Below the pieces are notes generated by a model that saw only the letters and a program-made list of their open reading frames with translations, was not told the origin of the DNA and ran no database searches. Shown here in pieces: positions 34,983 through 43,799 of a DNA stretch of 64,000 nt. Origin of the DNA: Clostridium_AT radicumherbarum. GTDB taxonomy: Bacteria; Bacillota; Clostridia; Clostridiales; Clostridiaceae. A program made the position numbers and the translations under genes. The stretch spans positions 310,001-374,000 of the forward strand of contig NZ_JBJHZY010000002.1 in assembly GCF_045310525.1 (NCBI RefSeq), written 5' to 3'. Positions within the stretch are counted from its first letter, which is position 1, and the number at the start of each line of letters is the position of its first letter.

Positions 34983-36548
34983 CTACACCACAGCAGTAAA
35001 ACCTAGCTTGTTCATAAATCTTGTAAAGCCTTGAATACCGGCTTCATTTCTCTTATAAACTCCAGAATCTAAAAGCACCTTAAGGAACTTGCTTCCTACT
35101 TCGCTCTTTAAAATTTCCTCTGCTCTTTCCTTCGTGCAGCTTGTTCCATACTCTTTAATAAGTTCTTTTATCCAAACTGCATGTTTATGAAGCATATGCT
35201 TTTCATCTTCTACAGCAGCTTCTAGTGTAAGTAAATCACCTTGTAATACTTTTTCAATTTCCTTAAGCTCAGTGTTTAATCTTCCAGGAAGAACTGCAAG
35301 TCCCATGACCTCAATTAAGCCTATATTTTCCTTTTTTATATGATGGAGCTCCTTATGTGGATGGAAAATACCATCTGGGAACTCTTCACTAGTTCTATTG
35401 TTTCTAAGAACAAGGTCTATTTCATACTGTCCTTCCTTATTAATTCTAGCTATAGGAGTAATGGTATTATGAGGTACCTTTTCTCCATTTACCTCTGAAT
35501 GTGCATAAATATCAACTTCCTTGTCAGTATAATTTCTCCATTCCTTTAAAGTCCTCATTGAAAGTTTTATTAGTTCTTCTTTATTAAAGGAGGAAAGTCT
35601 AATAACTGACATTGGCCATTTTACTATTCCTGCCTTAACATTTTTATATTCTTCATTTGTAAAATAAGTTTCTATAGATGCCTTAGCCATAGGAAACTCA
35701 TGCCTACCGCCTTGAAAATGTTCATGGCTTAAAATTGATCCGCCAACTATTGGTAGGTCTGCATTTGAACCTATAAAATAATGGGGCAGCTTTTCCACAA
35801 AGTCGAACAGCCTAATAAAGGTTTTATCTGATATTTGCATTGGTACATGGTTCTCATGAAAAACTATGCAATGTTCATTATAATAAACATAGGGTGAGTA
35901 CTGTAAATACCAATTTTCATTATTCAATTCCATTGGAATAACTCTATGATTTTGCCTTGCTGGATGATTCACATGTCCTGCAAACCCCACGTTCTCAAGG
36001 CACAATAGGCACTTTGGATAATTTGCTTGTGGTCTTAATTTTGAGGCTGCTATTTCCTTTGGATCTTTTTCTGGCTTGGATAAATTAACTGTTATTTCTA
36101 AAGCTCCATATTCACCATCCGAGAGCCAGTATAAATTTTTTTCAATTCTGTCCATTCTTATATAATTTGACGCTTTAGATAAGGCATAAAAGTCATCTGT
36201 AGCTTGCTTATTTCCTGCTTCAGAATAAGTTTTATAAAATTTTTGTACCACTTCTGACTGTCTTGGCATTAAAAATCCCATAATTTTTGCGTCAAGTAAG
36301 TCTCTGTTAGTAGTTGTATTCTCCTCTATAAGTCCAATATTAAAAGAGTAATCTAAGAGCTTTTCTAATATTTCCACTGGACTTTCAAGTTCCTCAAAAG
36401 CTATCTTTCCTGTATAGGGTTCCTCAAGTTTAAATAAATCAAGTAACAGATTTCTGCTTAAAATTAAATCCAACTGCTCTATCATCTTATGCCTTAAAGC
36501 AAACTGCAGCAGTCTTTCCACTTCGTAAGCAGCATTTATATTTTCCAT
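34983..36548 (-). CDS. galT: UDP-glucose-hexose-1-phosphate uridylyltransferase (Firmicute type)
   Basis: 521 residues, the long GalT family of Firmicutes, distinct from the 350-residue enterobacterial type. Swaps UMP between UDP-glucose and galactose-1-phosphate. HPARQNHRVIPMEL, FHENHVPM and SILSHEHFQGGRHEFPM supply the histidines. AGGAGATG precedes the ATG. First gene of galTKE, with a GalR-type operator in its upstream region. Confidence 0.95.
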   Translation of the reverse strand: MENINAAYEVERLLQFALRHKMIEQLDLILSRNLLLDLFKLEEPYTGKIAFEELESPVEILEKLLDYSFNIGLIEENTTTNRDLLDAKIMGFLMPRQSEVVQKFYKTYSEAGNKQATDDFYALSKASNYIRMDRIEKNLYWLSDGEYGALEITVNLSKPEKDPKEIAASKLRPQANYPKCLLCLENVGFAGHVNHPARQNHRVIPMELNNENWYLQYSPYVYYNEHCIVFHENHVPMQISDKTFIRLFDFVEKLPHYFIGSNADLPIVGGSILSHEHFQGGRHEFPMAKASIETYFTNEEYKNVKAGIVKWPMSVIRLSSFNKEELIKLSMRTLKEWRNYTDKEVDIYAHSEVNGEKVPHNTITPIARINKEGQYEIDLVLRNNRTSEEFPDGIFHPHKELHHIKKENIGLIEVMGLAVLPGRLNTELKEIEKVLQGDLLTLEAAVEDEKHMLHKHAVWIKELIKEYGTSCTKERAEEILKSEVGSKFLKVLLDSGVYKRNEAGIQGFTRFMNKLGFTAVV

Positions 36549-36601
36549 TGTACCACATCTCCTGATCTGTATAAATTTATAAAATAATTATGGCCGAGCA
36601 A

Positions 36602-36623
36602 TAATAGAAAACCTTTTCTATTA
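36602..36623. promoter_or_regulatory. operator upstream of galT
   Basis: A 22-bp perfect inverted repeat with 10-bp arms around CC; core TAGAAAACCTTTTCTA. The same core lies in front of galR, so it is the probable GalR site. Confidence 0.82.
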
Positions 36624-36656
36624 CATTAATATAAATGAGTTTAAACCCATTCATAT

Positions 36657-37679
36657 TTATAAGCTATTAATTTTACTGCAGCTTTCTCTAATAACTAAGT
36701 TCGTATCTAGTATAAGCTTTTTTCTGCTTTTACTGCTGTTTTCAATTAAATCTAAGAGCTCAGCTGCTGCCCTTGCCCCTATTTCCTTCATGTTTAAATC
36801 TACTGTGGTGAGCTTTGGCTGTGTTATACTGGCAAGCAAAGTGTTATCAAAGCCAATAATTGAAAGCTCCCTTGGAACCTTGATACCAAGCTTGTTACAT
36901 GCATTAATTATACCTACAGCCATTAAGTCATTACAGGCGAAGACTGCAGTTGGTCTATCTTCTCCAGTTAAAAGTGATTCCAGCTTTTTTTGAGTTCTTT
37001 CAACAACCTCAATACTGTTTCCTCTTCCAACATTTACAATTTTCTCATATTGAAGCTTTTCTTTTTCTATTATATTCTCATATATTTTCTGCTTAATATC
37101 ATAAGAAAAGCTCTTGTGCCCTCTGAGGAAGGCAATTTTCCTATGTCCAAGTTCCAGTAAATAATTAAAGGCCTCAATTGTTCCAACTTCTTCATCATAG
37201 CAAACAAAGCTGCATTTATTACTAGCTGCAGAGCCGCTAATAATTATAAGCGGCAGAGATTTTGAAAGCTTATCGTAAACACCCTTTTTTAAATTCTCTA
37301 TTGTTGGATCAATTATTATAATGCCATCTACTTGTCTGCCTATGTGTTCTTCAACAAGTTTAAGCTCCTTTTGTGCTTCACCTTCAGTGTTAGAAAGAGA
37401 AATGCTATAACCCTTGCTTTTCACAGCCTCATCAATAGCTTCTACAATAGTTGGGAAAAATAAATTTGTTATCCCAGGAACAATAATCCCTATCATAGAA
37501 CTTTTTTTGGTAATAAGGCTTCTTGCCATAACATTTGGCTTGTAGTTAAGTTTCTCAATGGCACTTTCTATTTTAACTCTAGTCTCTTCTTTAACAGGAT
37601 AGTTATTGTTTAATACCCTAGAAACAGTTGTAATTGATACCCCGGCTTCTTTGGCAACATCATTAATTGTTATTGACAT
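36657..37679 (-). CDS. galR: LacI-family transcriptional regulator of the gal genes
   Basis: 340 residues. N-terminal helix-turn-helix and hinge (ITINDVAKEAGVSITTVSRVLNN, then KPNVMARSL), followed by a periplasmic-binding-protein-like effector domain (GIIVPGITNLFFPTI; TAVFACNDLMAVG; LSIIGFDNT). Adjacent to galTKE and with its operator in both upstream regions, it should repress galTKE and itself, with galactose or a derivative as inducer. The start is ATG 37679; AGGGTGAGG is close upstream. Confidence 0.92.
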   Translation of the reverse strand: MSITINDVAKEAGVSITTVSRVLNNNYPVKEETRVKIESAIEKLNYKPNVMARSLITKKSSMIGIIVPGITNLFFPTIVEAIDEAVKSKGYSISLSNTEGEAQKELKLVEEHIGRQVDGIIIIDPTIENLKKGVYDKLSKSLPLIIISGSAASNKCSFVCYDEEVGTIEAFNYLLELGHRKIAFLRGHKSFSYDIKQKIYENIIEKEKLQYEKIVNVGRGNSIEVVERTQKKLESLLTGEDRPTAVFACNDLMAVGIINACNKLGIKVPRELSIIGFDNTLLASITQPKLTTVDLNMKEIGARAAAELLDLIENSSKSRKKLILDTNLVIRESCSKINSL

Positions 37680-37690
37680 ATCCTCACCCT

Positions 37691-37710
37691 TTAGAAAACC
37701 TTTTCTATAA
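37691..37710. promoter_or_regulatory. operator upstream of galR
   Basis: TTAGAAAACCTTTTCTATAA contains the 16-bp core found upstream of galT. It lies only 12 bases before the galR ATG, so a bound repressor would cover the ribosome binding site region and stop transcription elongation: autoregulation. Confidence 0.78.
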
Positions 37711-37781
37711 TTTGATTGTAACATATAGGAATTCTAAATTCAATACTAAGTAAATTTAATTTATTAAAAAATTTAGACAAT

Positions 37782-37837
37782 AAAAAAGCCAATTTAAAAC
37801 ATAGAGATTAGATAAATGCACTATGTTATAAATTGAC
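37782..37837 (-). terminator. terminator after the creatininase-family gene
   Basis: Minus-strand GTCAATTTATAACATAG and CTATGTTTTAAATTGGC form a 17-position stem with a 16-base loop, followed by TTTTTT. The rest of the galR to creatininase gap (37680-37992) shows nothing else. Confidence 0.75.
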
Positions 37838-37992
37838 TTTTACATTATATATACAAAATTTTAAATAAGACTATAATTTTATCTGGATATGCTGCCATTT
37901 GGCTTTTTACTTTATTTATACAAGGGCAAAATTTAAGTATTTTCCCATAGCAGCTATTTGGTAAACTAGTCCATCGATCATAGCATAAAAAA

Positions 37993-38712
37993 TTAATAGT
38001 AGTATTCTTCCTCTCCAAAATCACTAATTAATTCTATTATCTTTTCAGTAACCAGAGTGAAGATCTTTTCTCCCTTTTTCTTTGTTGCCAGGGTTGCATC
38101 ACCAGTCAGTGCATTTTCAAATAACACCTTTCCTCTATCTTTATAGAAAACCTTCATACGCGGTTTTTTATCGTTCTTCATGGCATTGTCCATTTGTACG
38201 AGCGTTTCATCGTAGTATAAAATTGCAGAAGTTTCATCTTCGCCGCCATGACCTTGTCCTTCTGTAATAGTAAGTATTTCCTTGGAAAAGTCAAGCCACC
38301 AATTTATAATAATTACATCCATACCAAGCTGCATAAGCCGTTCTGCTGCAAGATTCAGTGCATTAATATTTCCTCCATGGCCATTTAATAGAACAAGCTT
38401 CTTAATTCCATTATCAAAAAGGCTCTTACAAGCATAATACACATAATTTGCCATAACCTCAGATGGTATATGGATTGTGCCGGCATAGATAGACAAATCA
38501 TAGCTTTGGCCAAATGGAATTTCAGGGGCTATCCAAAGCTTATCACCCATTTTTTCATTGATTTTACTACAAAATAGTCGTGGTGAAAACACATCAGTTC
38601 CTAGAGGAAGATGGTGTCCATGTGCTTCCACAGAACCTATAGGCATAATAGCCATATTTGCTTTGTCCAAATTTTTCTTAAAGTCATCACTTGTATATTC
38701 TACTAAATACAT
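37993..38712 (-). CDS. creatininase-family amidohydrolase
   Basis: 239 residues, cytoplasmic. Metal-binding pattern of the creatinine amidohydrolase family: GSVEAHGHHLPLGTD near residue 25, VLLNGHGGN near 115 and GHGGEDETS near 160. Members act on creatinine, riboflavin intermediates (ArfB) or peptide-derived amides, so the substrate is not determined. ATG 38712 is chosen over an in-frame GTG at 38724; neither has a strong ribosome binding site. It lies six bases after a PAP2 gene's 3' side and probably starts its own transcript. Confidence 0.85.
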   Translation of the reverse strand: MYLVEYTSDDFKKNLDKANMAIMPIGSVEAHGHHLPLGTDVFSPRLFCSKINEKMGDKLWIAPEIPFGQSYDLSIYAGTIHIPSEVMANYVYYACKSLFDNGIKKLVLLNGHGGNINALNLAAERLMQLGMDVIIINWWLDFSKEILTITEGQGHGGEDETSAILYYDETLVQMDNAMKNDKKPRMKVFYKDRGKVLFENALTGDATLATKKKGEKIFTLVTEKIIELISDFGEEEYYY

Positions 38713-38730
38713 TATAATCACCAACTTTTA

Positions 38731-39303
38731 TTAAATATTATTCACAACTTTAGCTACAAACCTTTGTAAATACTGCTCGTTTAGTAAAAAGAAGATTAAT
38801 TTTGAGCATAATAGTCCAAAAATAATTCCTGCCATTACGTCAGATGGATAATGCAGACACAGATAAATTCTTGACAGTGCAATTAGAAATGCTATAAATA
38901 AAAATATTAATCTATACTGAGTAAAATATACTGATAATACTCCCGAAACAGCAAAAGAAGAAAAGGTGTGTCCGGAAGGGAAGGAATAGGAAATTGGCTT
39001 TGATATTGAGGGTACTATATTGTTATGGGAATTAAAAGGTCTTGCTCTTCTTACAATATGTTTAATAATGCCCTCTCCTATAATTGTACTTATAATTAAA
39101 GTTACTAGTACAATTTTTCCAATATCCTGCTGATTATCCAAAATTAGTCCCATTGCAATTATAATCCAAACTACTCCTAAATTTCCGAGATCAGTCATTA
39201 TTGGCATTAGAAAATCTAAAAACTTACTTTCCAAATGTCTATTTATAAATAATAATCCGTTTATATCAAATTTATTAATTTTTTTAGGAATATTATATTT
39301 CAA
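38731..39303 (-). CDS. PAP2-family membrane phosphatase
   Basis: 190 residues with about five to six membrane helices. The three phosphatase motifs are present: KHIVRRARPF, SFPSGHTFSSF, and SRIYLCLHYPSDV. Likely acts on undecaprenyl pyrophosphate or phosphatidic/phosphatidylglycerol phosphate at the outer face of the membrane. TTG start at 39303 after AAGGTGGGG. Upstream of the creatininase gene by 18 bases, so the two may be cotranscribed. Confidence 0.92.
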   Translation of the reverse strand: MKYNIPKKINKFDINGLLFINRHLESKFLDFLMPIMTDLGNLGVVWIIIAMGLILDNQQDIGKIVLVTLIISTIIGEGIIKHIVRRARPFNSHNNIVPSISKPISYSFPSGHTFSSFAVSGVLSVYFTQYRLIFLFIAFLIALSRIYLCLHYPSDVMAGIIFGLLCSKLIFFLLNEQYLQRFVAKVVNNI

Positions 39304-39448
39304 TGCCCCACCTTCTTTACCCTTATTATTTTAAATATCATTTTTATATTATTTTAATATAAAAGTAAAACAAATAATAGATAAAAAATTGTAAAATAAC
39401 AAAACTTAATATTTTTATAATAAATATTTAATATGGGCAATAAAACTG

Positions 39449-39673
39449 TTATAAAACACATCCTAAAATCAATAAAAACGAATCATATAGTCCATGGGCA
39501 ATTCCTACCAATAATGTTGAGCAGTTTTTTACTTTGAACCTTGCAAATCCGAATATTTCTCCAATCAATACTGTGATAATTACCTGTAGAAAGTCTTGTC
39601 CATTTGGAAAATGCCAAATACCGAACACTATTGCTGATATAACTACAGCCCATACCTCTGAATTTAAAGCAGC
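39449..39673 (-). pseudogene. C-terminal remnant of a CPBP-family (CAAX-type) intramembrane protease
   Basis: A 74-codon open stretch on the minus strand, with an in-frame TAA immediately upstream (39676-39674) and no ribosome binding site. It encodes VFGIWHFPNGQDF and later GIAHGLYDSF, matching the second and third conserved motifs of CPBP proteases with their histidines. The first motif (EExxxR) and the N-terminal helices are missing. This explains most of the 499-base gap 39304-39802, which otherwise shows only AT-rich sequence. Confidence 0.72.
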
Positions 39674-39802
39674 TTAATTAAATCAATAGCTTAAATTGAA
39701 ATTCTTTTAATTTAATAAGAATATATTGGTATTATTTTTATATCTAAGATATACTAATAGTGAAAGCTTTTTGTTTATTATGAAATAAATGGAGGTATTT
39801 TT

Positions 39803-40111
39803 GTGACAGATAAAAATAGAAATGTTTTAAAGTATAGAAAATTTGCTTTGGGTTGTCTATTTACTTCTATATTATTAAGTATATTAGCCCGAATTTTATC
39901 TTTTAGCGGCTCCTCAGTGTTAACAAAAATATTTCTATATCCAGGAATAGCACTATTAATAAGTTTCATTATTATATCTTTTGTTTTCTGGAGATGTCCC
40001 CGCTGTAAAGAAAGATTACCTATAAGATTTGATTATAAAAATAATGTTGATGAAGTTTTATGTCCTTATTGCAATATGAATCTCCTACATGATGATGTTA
40101 ATAATAGATAA
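39803..40111 (+). CDS. small membrane protein with C-terminal zinc ribbon
   Basis: 102 residues, GTG start at 39803 after GGAGG. Two hydrophobic segments (about 14-33 and 44-62) are followed by a cytoplasmic WRCPRCKERLP...VLCPYCNMNL, a four-cysteine zinc knuckle. No recognised function. It stands next to gene remnants and may be accessory. Confidence 0.7.
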   Translation: MTDKNRNVLKYRKFALGCLFTSILLSILARILSFSGSSVLTKIFLYPGIALLISFIIISFVFWRCPRCKERLPIRFDYKNNVDEVLCPYCNMNLLHDDVNNR

Positions 40112-40150
40112 ATTATAAAGATAAAGGTGGAATTGAAGCAAAAGGAGGAT

Positions 40151-40264
40151 ATGCCTAAGGCATAATATTCTTTTAAATATAAAAATAACTTTATTGATGA
40201 TTCTGATTTTGAAAAGATCAGGGTAATTATTCAGAATGAGATGAAGGAAAAGTATGAGAAGTAA
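40151..40264 (+). pseudogene. short ORF interrupted by TAA at codon 5
   Basis: AAAGGAGG is followed by ATG CCT AAG GCA TAA. The same frame then stays open for 32 codons, encoding NNFIDDSDFEKIRVIIQNEM and KEKYEK, ending at a TAA and a terminator. Codon use looks coding. It is either a decayed small gene or the surviving end of a larger one; no family is recognised. Confidence 0.4.
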
Positions 40265-40267
40265 AAA

Positions 40268-40304
40268 TTCTGGTATTTCTTTTATAAATATACCAGAACT
40301 TTTA
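40268..40304 (+). terminator. intrinsic terminator after the broken short ORF
   Basis: TTCTGGTAT (40268-40276) and ATACCAGAA (40290-40298), then CTTTTATT. Confidence 0.65.
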
Positions 40305-40403
40305 TTAAATTAGATGTTATTTAAAAATTCTTTATATAAAGGAGTAATATTTTATTTAATATAAATTGTAACTTAATTATGGTGCTCATTTTGCCAATTA
40401 ATA

Positions 40404-40931
40404 TCAATTCAATAAATTAATTATATCTTTTGGTGGTAACAGATTTGAAAGTGGCGATAAAGGAGATCCTTTACCGTCATCAATATATAAATTTACAGTT
40501 TCTGATTCGGTTAGTGGCATTAGCAATTTAACATATTGCTTAATAGGTGGAAGAAATTGATCATAAAATTGTGTATGTTTAGGTTCTTGATAAATGAATT
40601 CTAAAACCATCTCTTTTTCCTCTATCGTTTTTAAGGTTTCTGCGGTACTGATACATTTGAGTGGATATAAGTTGCTTACAAATCTTTCATTAGATAAATC
40701 TAATACCTGATTATATAAGTTATCATTACTAGTTACTGTTTTTATTATCTTTCCCTTATCTATCAAAAGTATCTTGTCTGGTAGTTCAAAATACTTATAT
40801 TGCTTATTATTAATTTTATTTTGAGCTAATAATTTATTTTGATAATTATTTATGATATTTGATTTTGATAAACCTACAATAGTAATACAAAAAATTAATC
40901 CAACTATGAAAATTTTATCAATGTGTCTCAT
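40404..40931 (-). CDS. membrane-anchored protein of unknown function
   Basis: 175 residues. One N-terminal hydrophobic segment (about 6-25, IFIVGLIFCITIVGL) acts as anchor or uncleaved signal; the remainder is predicted extracellular and mixed alpha/beta with no recognised domain or cysteine. ATG 40931 follows AAGAGGTG; the frame continues 69 bases upstream without a ribosome binding site. Downstream of the SDR terminator, so a separate unit. Confidence 0.65.
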   Translation of the reverse strand: MRHIDKIFIVGLIFCITIVGLSKSNIINNYQNKLLAQNKINNKQYKYFELPDKILLIDKGKIIKTVTSNDNLYNQVLDLSNERFVSNLYPLKCISTAETLKTIEEKEMVLEFIYQEPKHTQFYDQFLPPIKQYVKLLMPLTESETVNLYIDDGKGSPLSPLSNLLPPKDIINLLN

Positions 40932-41006
40932 AATATCACCTCTTAATATCAATACGAAAATATATATACAAAGTTCTAACAAATTTAAGCATATAGCCAA
41001 AATTTA

Positions 41007-41036
41007 AAAAGGTCTTGCCCATAGGCAAAACCTTTT
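41007..41036 (-). terminator. intrinsic terminator after the SDR gene
   Basis: AAAAGGT-C-TTGCC and GGCAA-A-ACCTTTT pair with one mismatch around CATA; T-rich exit on the minus strand. Confidence 0.75.
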
Positions 41037-41043
41037 AACAACT

Positions 41044-41811
41044 CTACTTTTCTTTATAAACAACACCGCCTGTTGCTTGATTTGTTGGAGTTATTGTAAC
41101 TTCACAGATTTGTACATGTTCTGGAACTGATGCTGCATATAGTGCTACATCTGCAATATCATCAGCTGTAAGTGCCTTAATTCCTTCATAAACCTCCGAA
41201 GCCTTATCCTCATTTCCGTGGAACCTTACAACACTAAAATTAGTTTCTACCATTCCAGGTTGGATGTTTGTTACTTTAATAGGGGTATCCACAACATCCA
41301 TTCTTAAACCATCACTAATAAACTTAACTGCTGCCTTTGTAGCGCAGTAAACGGCACCATTTGGATAGGCGAAAATACCCGCAGTAGAACCAATGTTAAT
41401 AACATGGCCTTTTCTGTTTTCCACCATAATTGGAACTATCTTTCTAGTCATGTACAAAAGGCCTTTAATATTTGTATCTATCATTGTATCAAAGTCTTCT
41501 ATGCTTCCTTCTTGAAGCTTTTCAAGTCCTAACGCAAGCCCAGCATTGTTTACAAGTATATCTATATTCTTAAGTTCTTTTGGCAGGCTTTCACAAACCT
41601 TATCTACAGCATTTTTATCTCTTACATCAAGCTCATAAGCATAGACCTTTGCCCCATAGGTCTTCTCAAGCTCAGCTTTGAAGTCATTAAGCTTTTCCAT
41701 ATTTCTTGCACAAAGCAGTAATACTGCTCCTTCCTTTGCAAACTTTCTTGCAATGGCATTACCAATTCCGCTTGTAGCACCTGTAATGAAAACAATTTTA
41801 TTTTTTTGCAT
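41044..41811 (-). CDS. short-chain dehydrogenase/reductase (YdfG-like)
   Basis: 255 residues, NAD(P)-dependent SDR. GATSGIGNAIARKFA binds cofactor, NNAGLAL stabilises the fold, and the catalytic set is S (INIGSTAGIF) with YCATK. The C-terminal IQPGMVETNFSVVRF and the overall pattern resemble the L-allo-threonine/3-hydroxypropionate dehydrogenase group (YdfG), so a hydroxy-acid substrate is likely but unproven. Fourteen bases after the chemoreceptor gene stop. Confidence 0.88.
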   Translation of the reverse strand: MQKNKIVFITGATSGIGNAIARKFAKEGAVLLLCARNMEKLNDFKAELEKTYGAKVYAYELDVRDKNAVDKVCESLPKELKNIDILVNNAGLALGLEKLQEGSIEDFDTMIDTNIKGLLYMTRKIVPIMVENRKGHVINIGSTAGIFAYPNGAVYCATKAAVKFISDGLRMDVVDTPIKVTNIQPGMVETNFSVVRFHGNEDKASEVYEGIKALTADDIADVALYAASVPEHVQICEVTITPTNQATGGVVYKEK

Positions 41812-41825
41812 AATTATTCCCCTTT

Positions 41826-43523
41826 TTAGTTTAATTTAAATTGGTCTACAATTTCTCTCATGGATTTTGCTTTATAATTAAGTCTTTCAGCTGATGCTGC
41901 TACTTCTTCTGAGGATGCATTCATTTCCTCCATAGAAGCTGTGATTTCTTCTGAGGAAGCAGATACCTCTTCAGCTGAGGCTAAAACAGTATCCATATTA
42001 TTTATTATAGCATTCTTTTCCTTATCTATATTTATTACAGATCCATTAATATTTTCTATTTTCGGTAAAATATCCTCCACAGCATTTACGATTTTCTTGA
42101 AGGATTCTATAGAGTTTCCAATAATATCAATCTGGCTATTTAGCTTATCATTAACATTTTCGGTAGTATTTATAACTATATTACTCTTCTCAGATATCTT
42201 GCTGACTAAACTGCTTATGTCTTCAGAGGATTCCTTAGCCTTTTCTGCAAGCTTTCTTATTTCATCTGCCACAACAGCAAAACCTTTTCCAGATTCTCCA
42301 GCTCGAGCAGCTTCAATTGCTGCATTTAATGCAAGAAGATTTGTCTGCTCTGCTACATCCATAATTAAATTAGTAATTTCATTTATCTTAGATATATCTT
42401 GTCCAAGGTTTAAAACCTCATCCTTTGTTTCCTTAAAGCCAACGCCGATTTCTTCAATAGATTTTGCAACTAAATTCATATCTTTGTTGCTTTCGGCTGA
42501 CATTTGATTAATTTTTTTTGCATTATCGTCCACGTCATCCACAGCATTAACAATTTTAACTATATCATTACCAAATTCATTCAAAGTATCATTTACCTCT
42601 GATACTTCTTTTGCTTGATTATTAGCACCACCTGCAACCTCCTGAATTGTTGATGCTACTTCTTGTGATGAAGATGCCATTTCTTCTGAAATTGCAGAAA
42701 GTGTCTCAGATTGGTTCATTATATCTTCTGAATTTTCTTTTATTTTTTTTATCATTGATGATATATTTTCCACTAACTGCAGTAGTTGTTTATTCATTTT
42801 CCCAAATTCATTTCTGCTGTCATCTTCTATTTTAATTGCGAAATCTCCATTAGAGACTTTAATTAAATTACCACCTATTTCTTTAATAGACATACTGATT
42901 GTTTTTGTTATCAAAATATATAATATTAATAAAATTAAAAAGGTGCCTAATGCAATTATAATAAATACATTTCTAGAATTATTAAAGATTAGACTCCCTT
43001 GATTATTAAGATTATCTGCCTCATCCACATTATATTTAACCAAATCTCCAAGCCTTGTAATTGTGGCATCAGCAATTTTTGAAGCTGCTTTTGACTCTTC
43101 TTCTGTTGGTTTTGTATCTATTGTTATTTTTGAACTTAAAATATTCCATTGCTGCATATAGCTAGAAATGTCATTTTTTACATCCGACATTATCTTTTTT
43201 TCATCATCTGACATATAGCCTTGATCTAATTGCTTTAAAATATTATTTATTTCTGAATAATATCCATTTATTGCTATACTTGTGTCAGCTTTATTACTGT
43301 ACTCTGCACTAACTACTTTCATATTAATAAATATAAAGTCTCTTCTTATATCAGCAACCTTTGTAGATGGAAGTAACCTGTCCATATACATTTTATCCAT
43401 GTTACCTTTAATTTGATTCATATCATTAATACCAATAATCGATATAGAAAGTATTGATATCAGAGCAAATATAGATAATAAGCGAACTGCGTTAGTAACT
43501 TTAAAGTTTTTAAAAAAATTCAT
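41826..43523 (-). CDS. methyl-accepting chemotaxis protein
   Basis: 565 residues. Membrane helix 1 at about 8-30, a four-helix-bundle extracellular sensor (30-185), membrane helix 2 (about 187-210), HAMP (210-262), then a cytoplasmic signalling domain with hairpin tip EQTNLLALNAAIEAARAGE. It reports ligands to CheA/CheW and thus motility; the ligand is unknown. ATG 43523 follows GGGGGAG; an ATG 15 bases upstream overlaps that site. No che genes are nearby. Confidence 0.94.
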   Translation of the reverse strand: MNFFKNFKVTNAVRLLSIFALISILSISIIGINDMNQIKGNMDKMYMDRLLPSTKVADIRRDFIFINMKVVSAEYSNKADTSIAINGYYSEINNILKQLDQGYMSDDEKKIMSDVKNDISSYMQQWNILSSKITIDTKPTEEESKAASKIADATITRLGDLVKYNVDEADNLNNQGSLIFNNSRNVFIIIALGTFLILLILYILITKTISMSIKEIGGNLIKVSNGDFAIKIEDDSRNEFGKMNKQLLQLVENISSMIKKIKENSEDIMNQSETLSAISEEMASSSQEVASTIQEVAGGANNQAKEVSEVNDTLNEFGNDIVKIVNAVDDVDDNAKKINQMSAESNKDMNLVAKSIEEIGVGFKETKDEVLNLGQDISKINEITNLIMDVAEQTNLLALNAAIEAARAGESGKGFAVVADEIRKLAEKAKESSEDISSLVSKISEKSNIVINTTENVNDKLNSQIDIIGNSIESFKKIVNAVEDILPKIENINGSVINIDKEKNAIINNMDTVLASAEEVSASSEEITASMEEMNASSEEVAASAERLNYKAKSMREIVDQFKLN

Positions 43524-43724
43524 TTTATACTCCCCCATGATCTATAAGTTAGTGTAAGGTTTAAATTGAAGTATCAATACTGTTGGTTTTGCTAGATTAA
43601 AATTACTTCTTAATATAGTTAATAAATTTTAATAATATCACCTATATCTTACACTTATTACTATAAAATATCAATATAATACAATTTTTAGCATATAGTG
43701 ACACACTTTTGAATAAATAAAAGT

Positions 43725-43786
43725 AATGGCATCCATATAACTTATTACTTATTTTTGAATAAGTAATAAGTTATATGGATGCCATT
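43725..43786. repeat. perfect 29-bp hairpin, member of a dispersed repeat family
   Basis: Left arm 43725-43753 and right arm 43758-43786 are exact complements with loop TTTG. The arm begins AATGGCATCCATATAACTTA. It lies 13 bases past the S4-paralogue stop (minus strand) and can terminate that transcript. Related copies are at 47030, 49022, 56137, 62519 and probably 45999. Confidence 0.88.
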
Positions 43787-43799
43787 TAAAATATATAAT

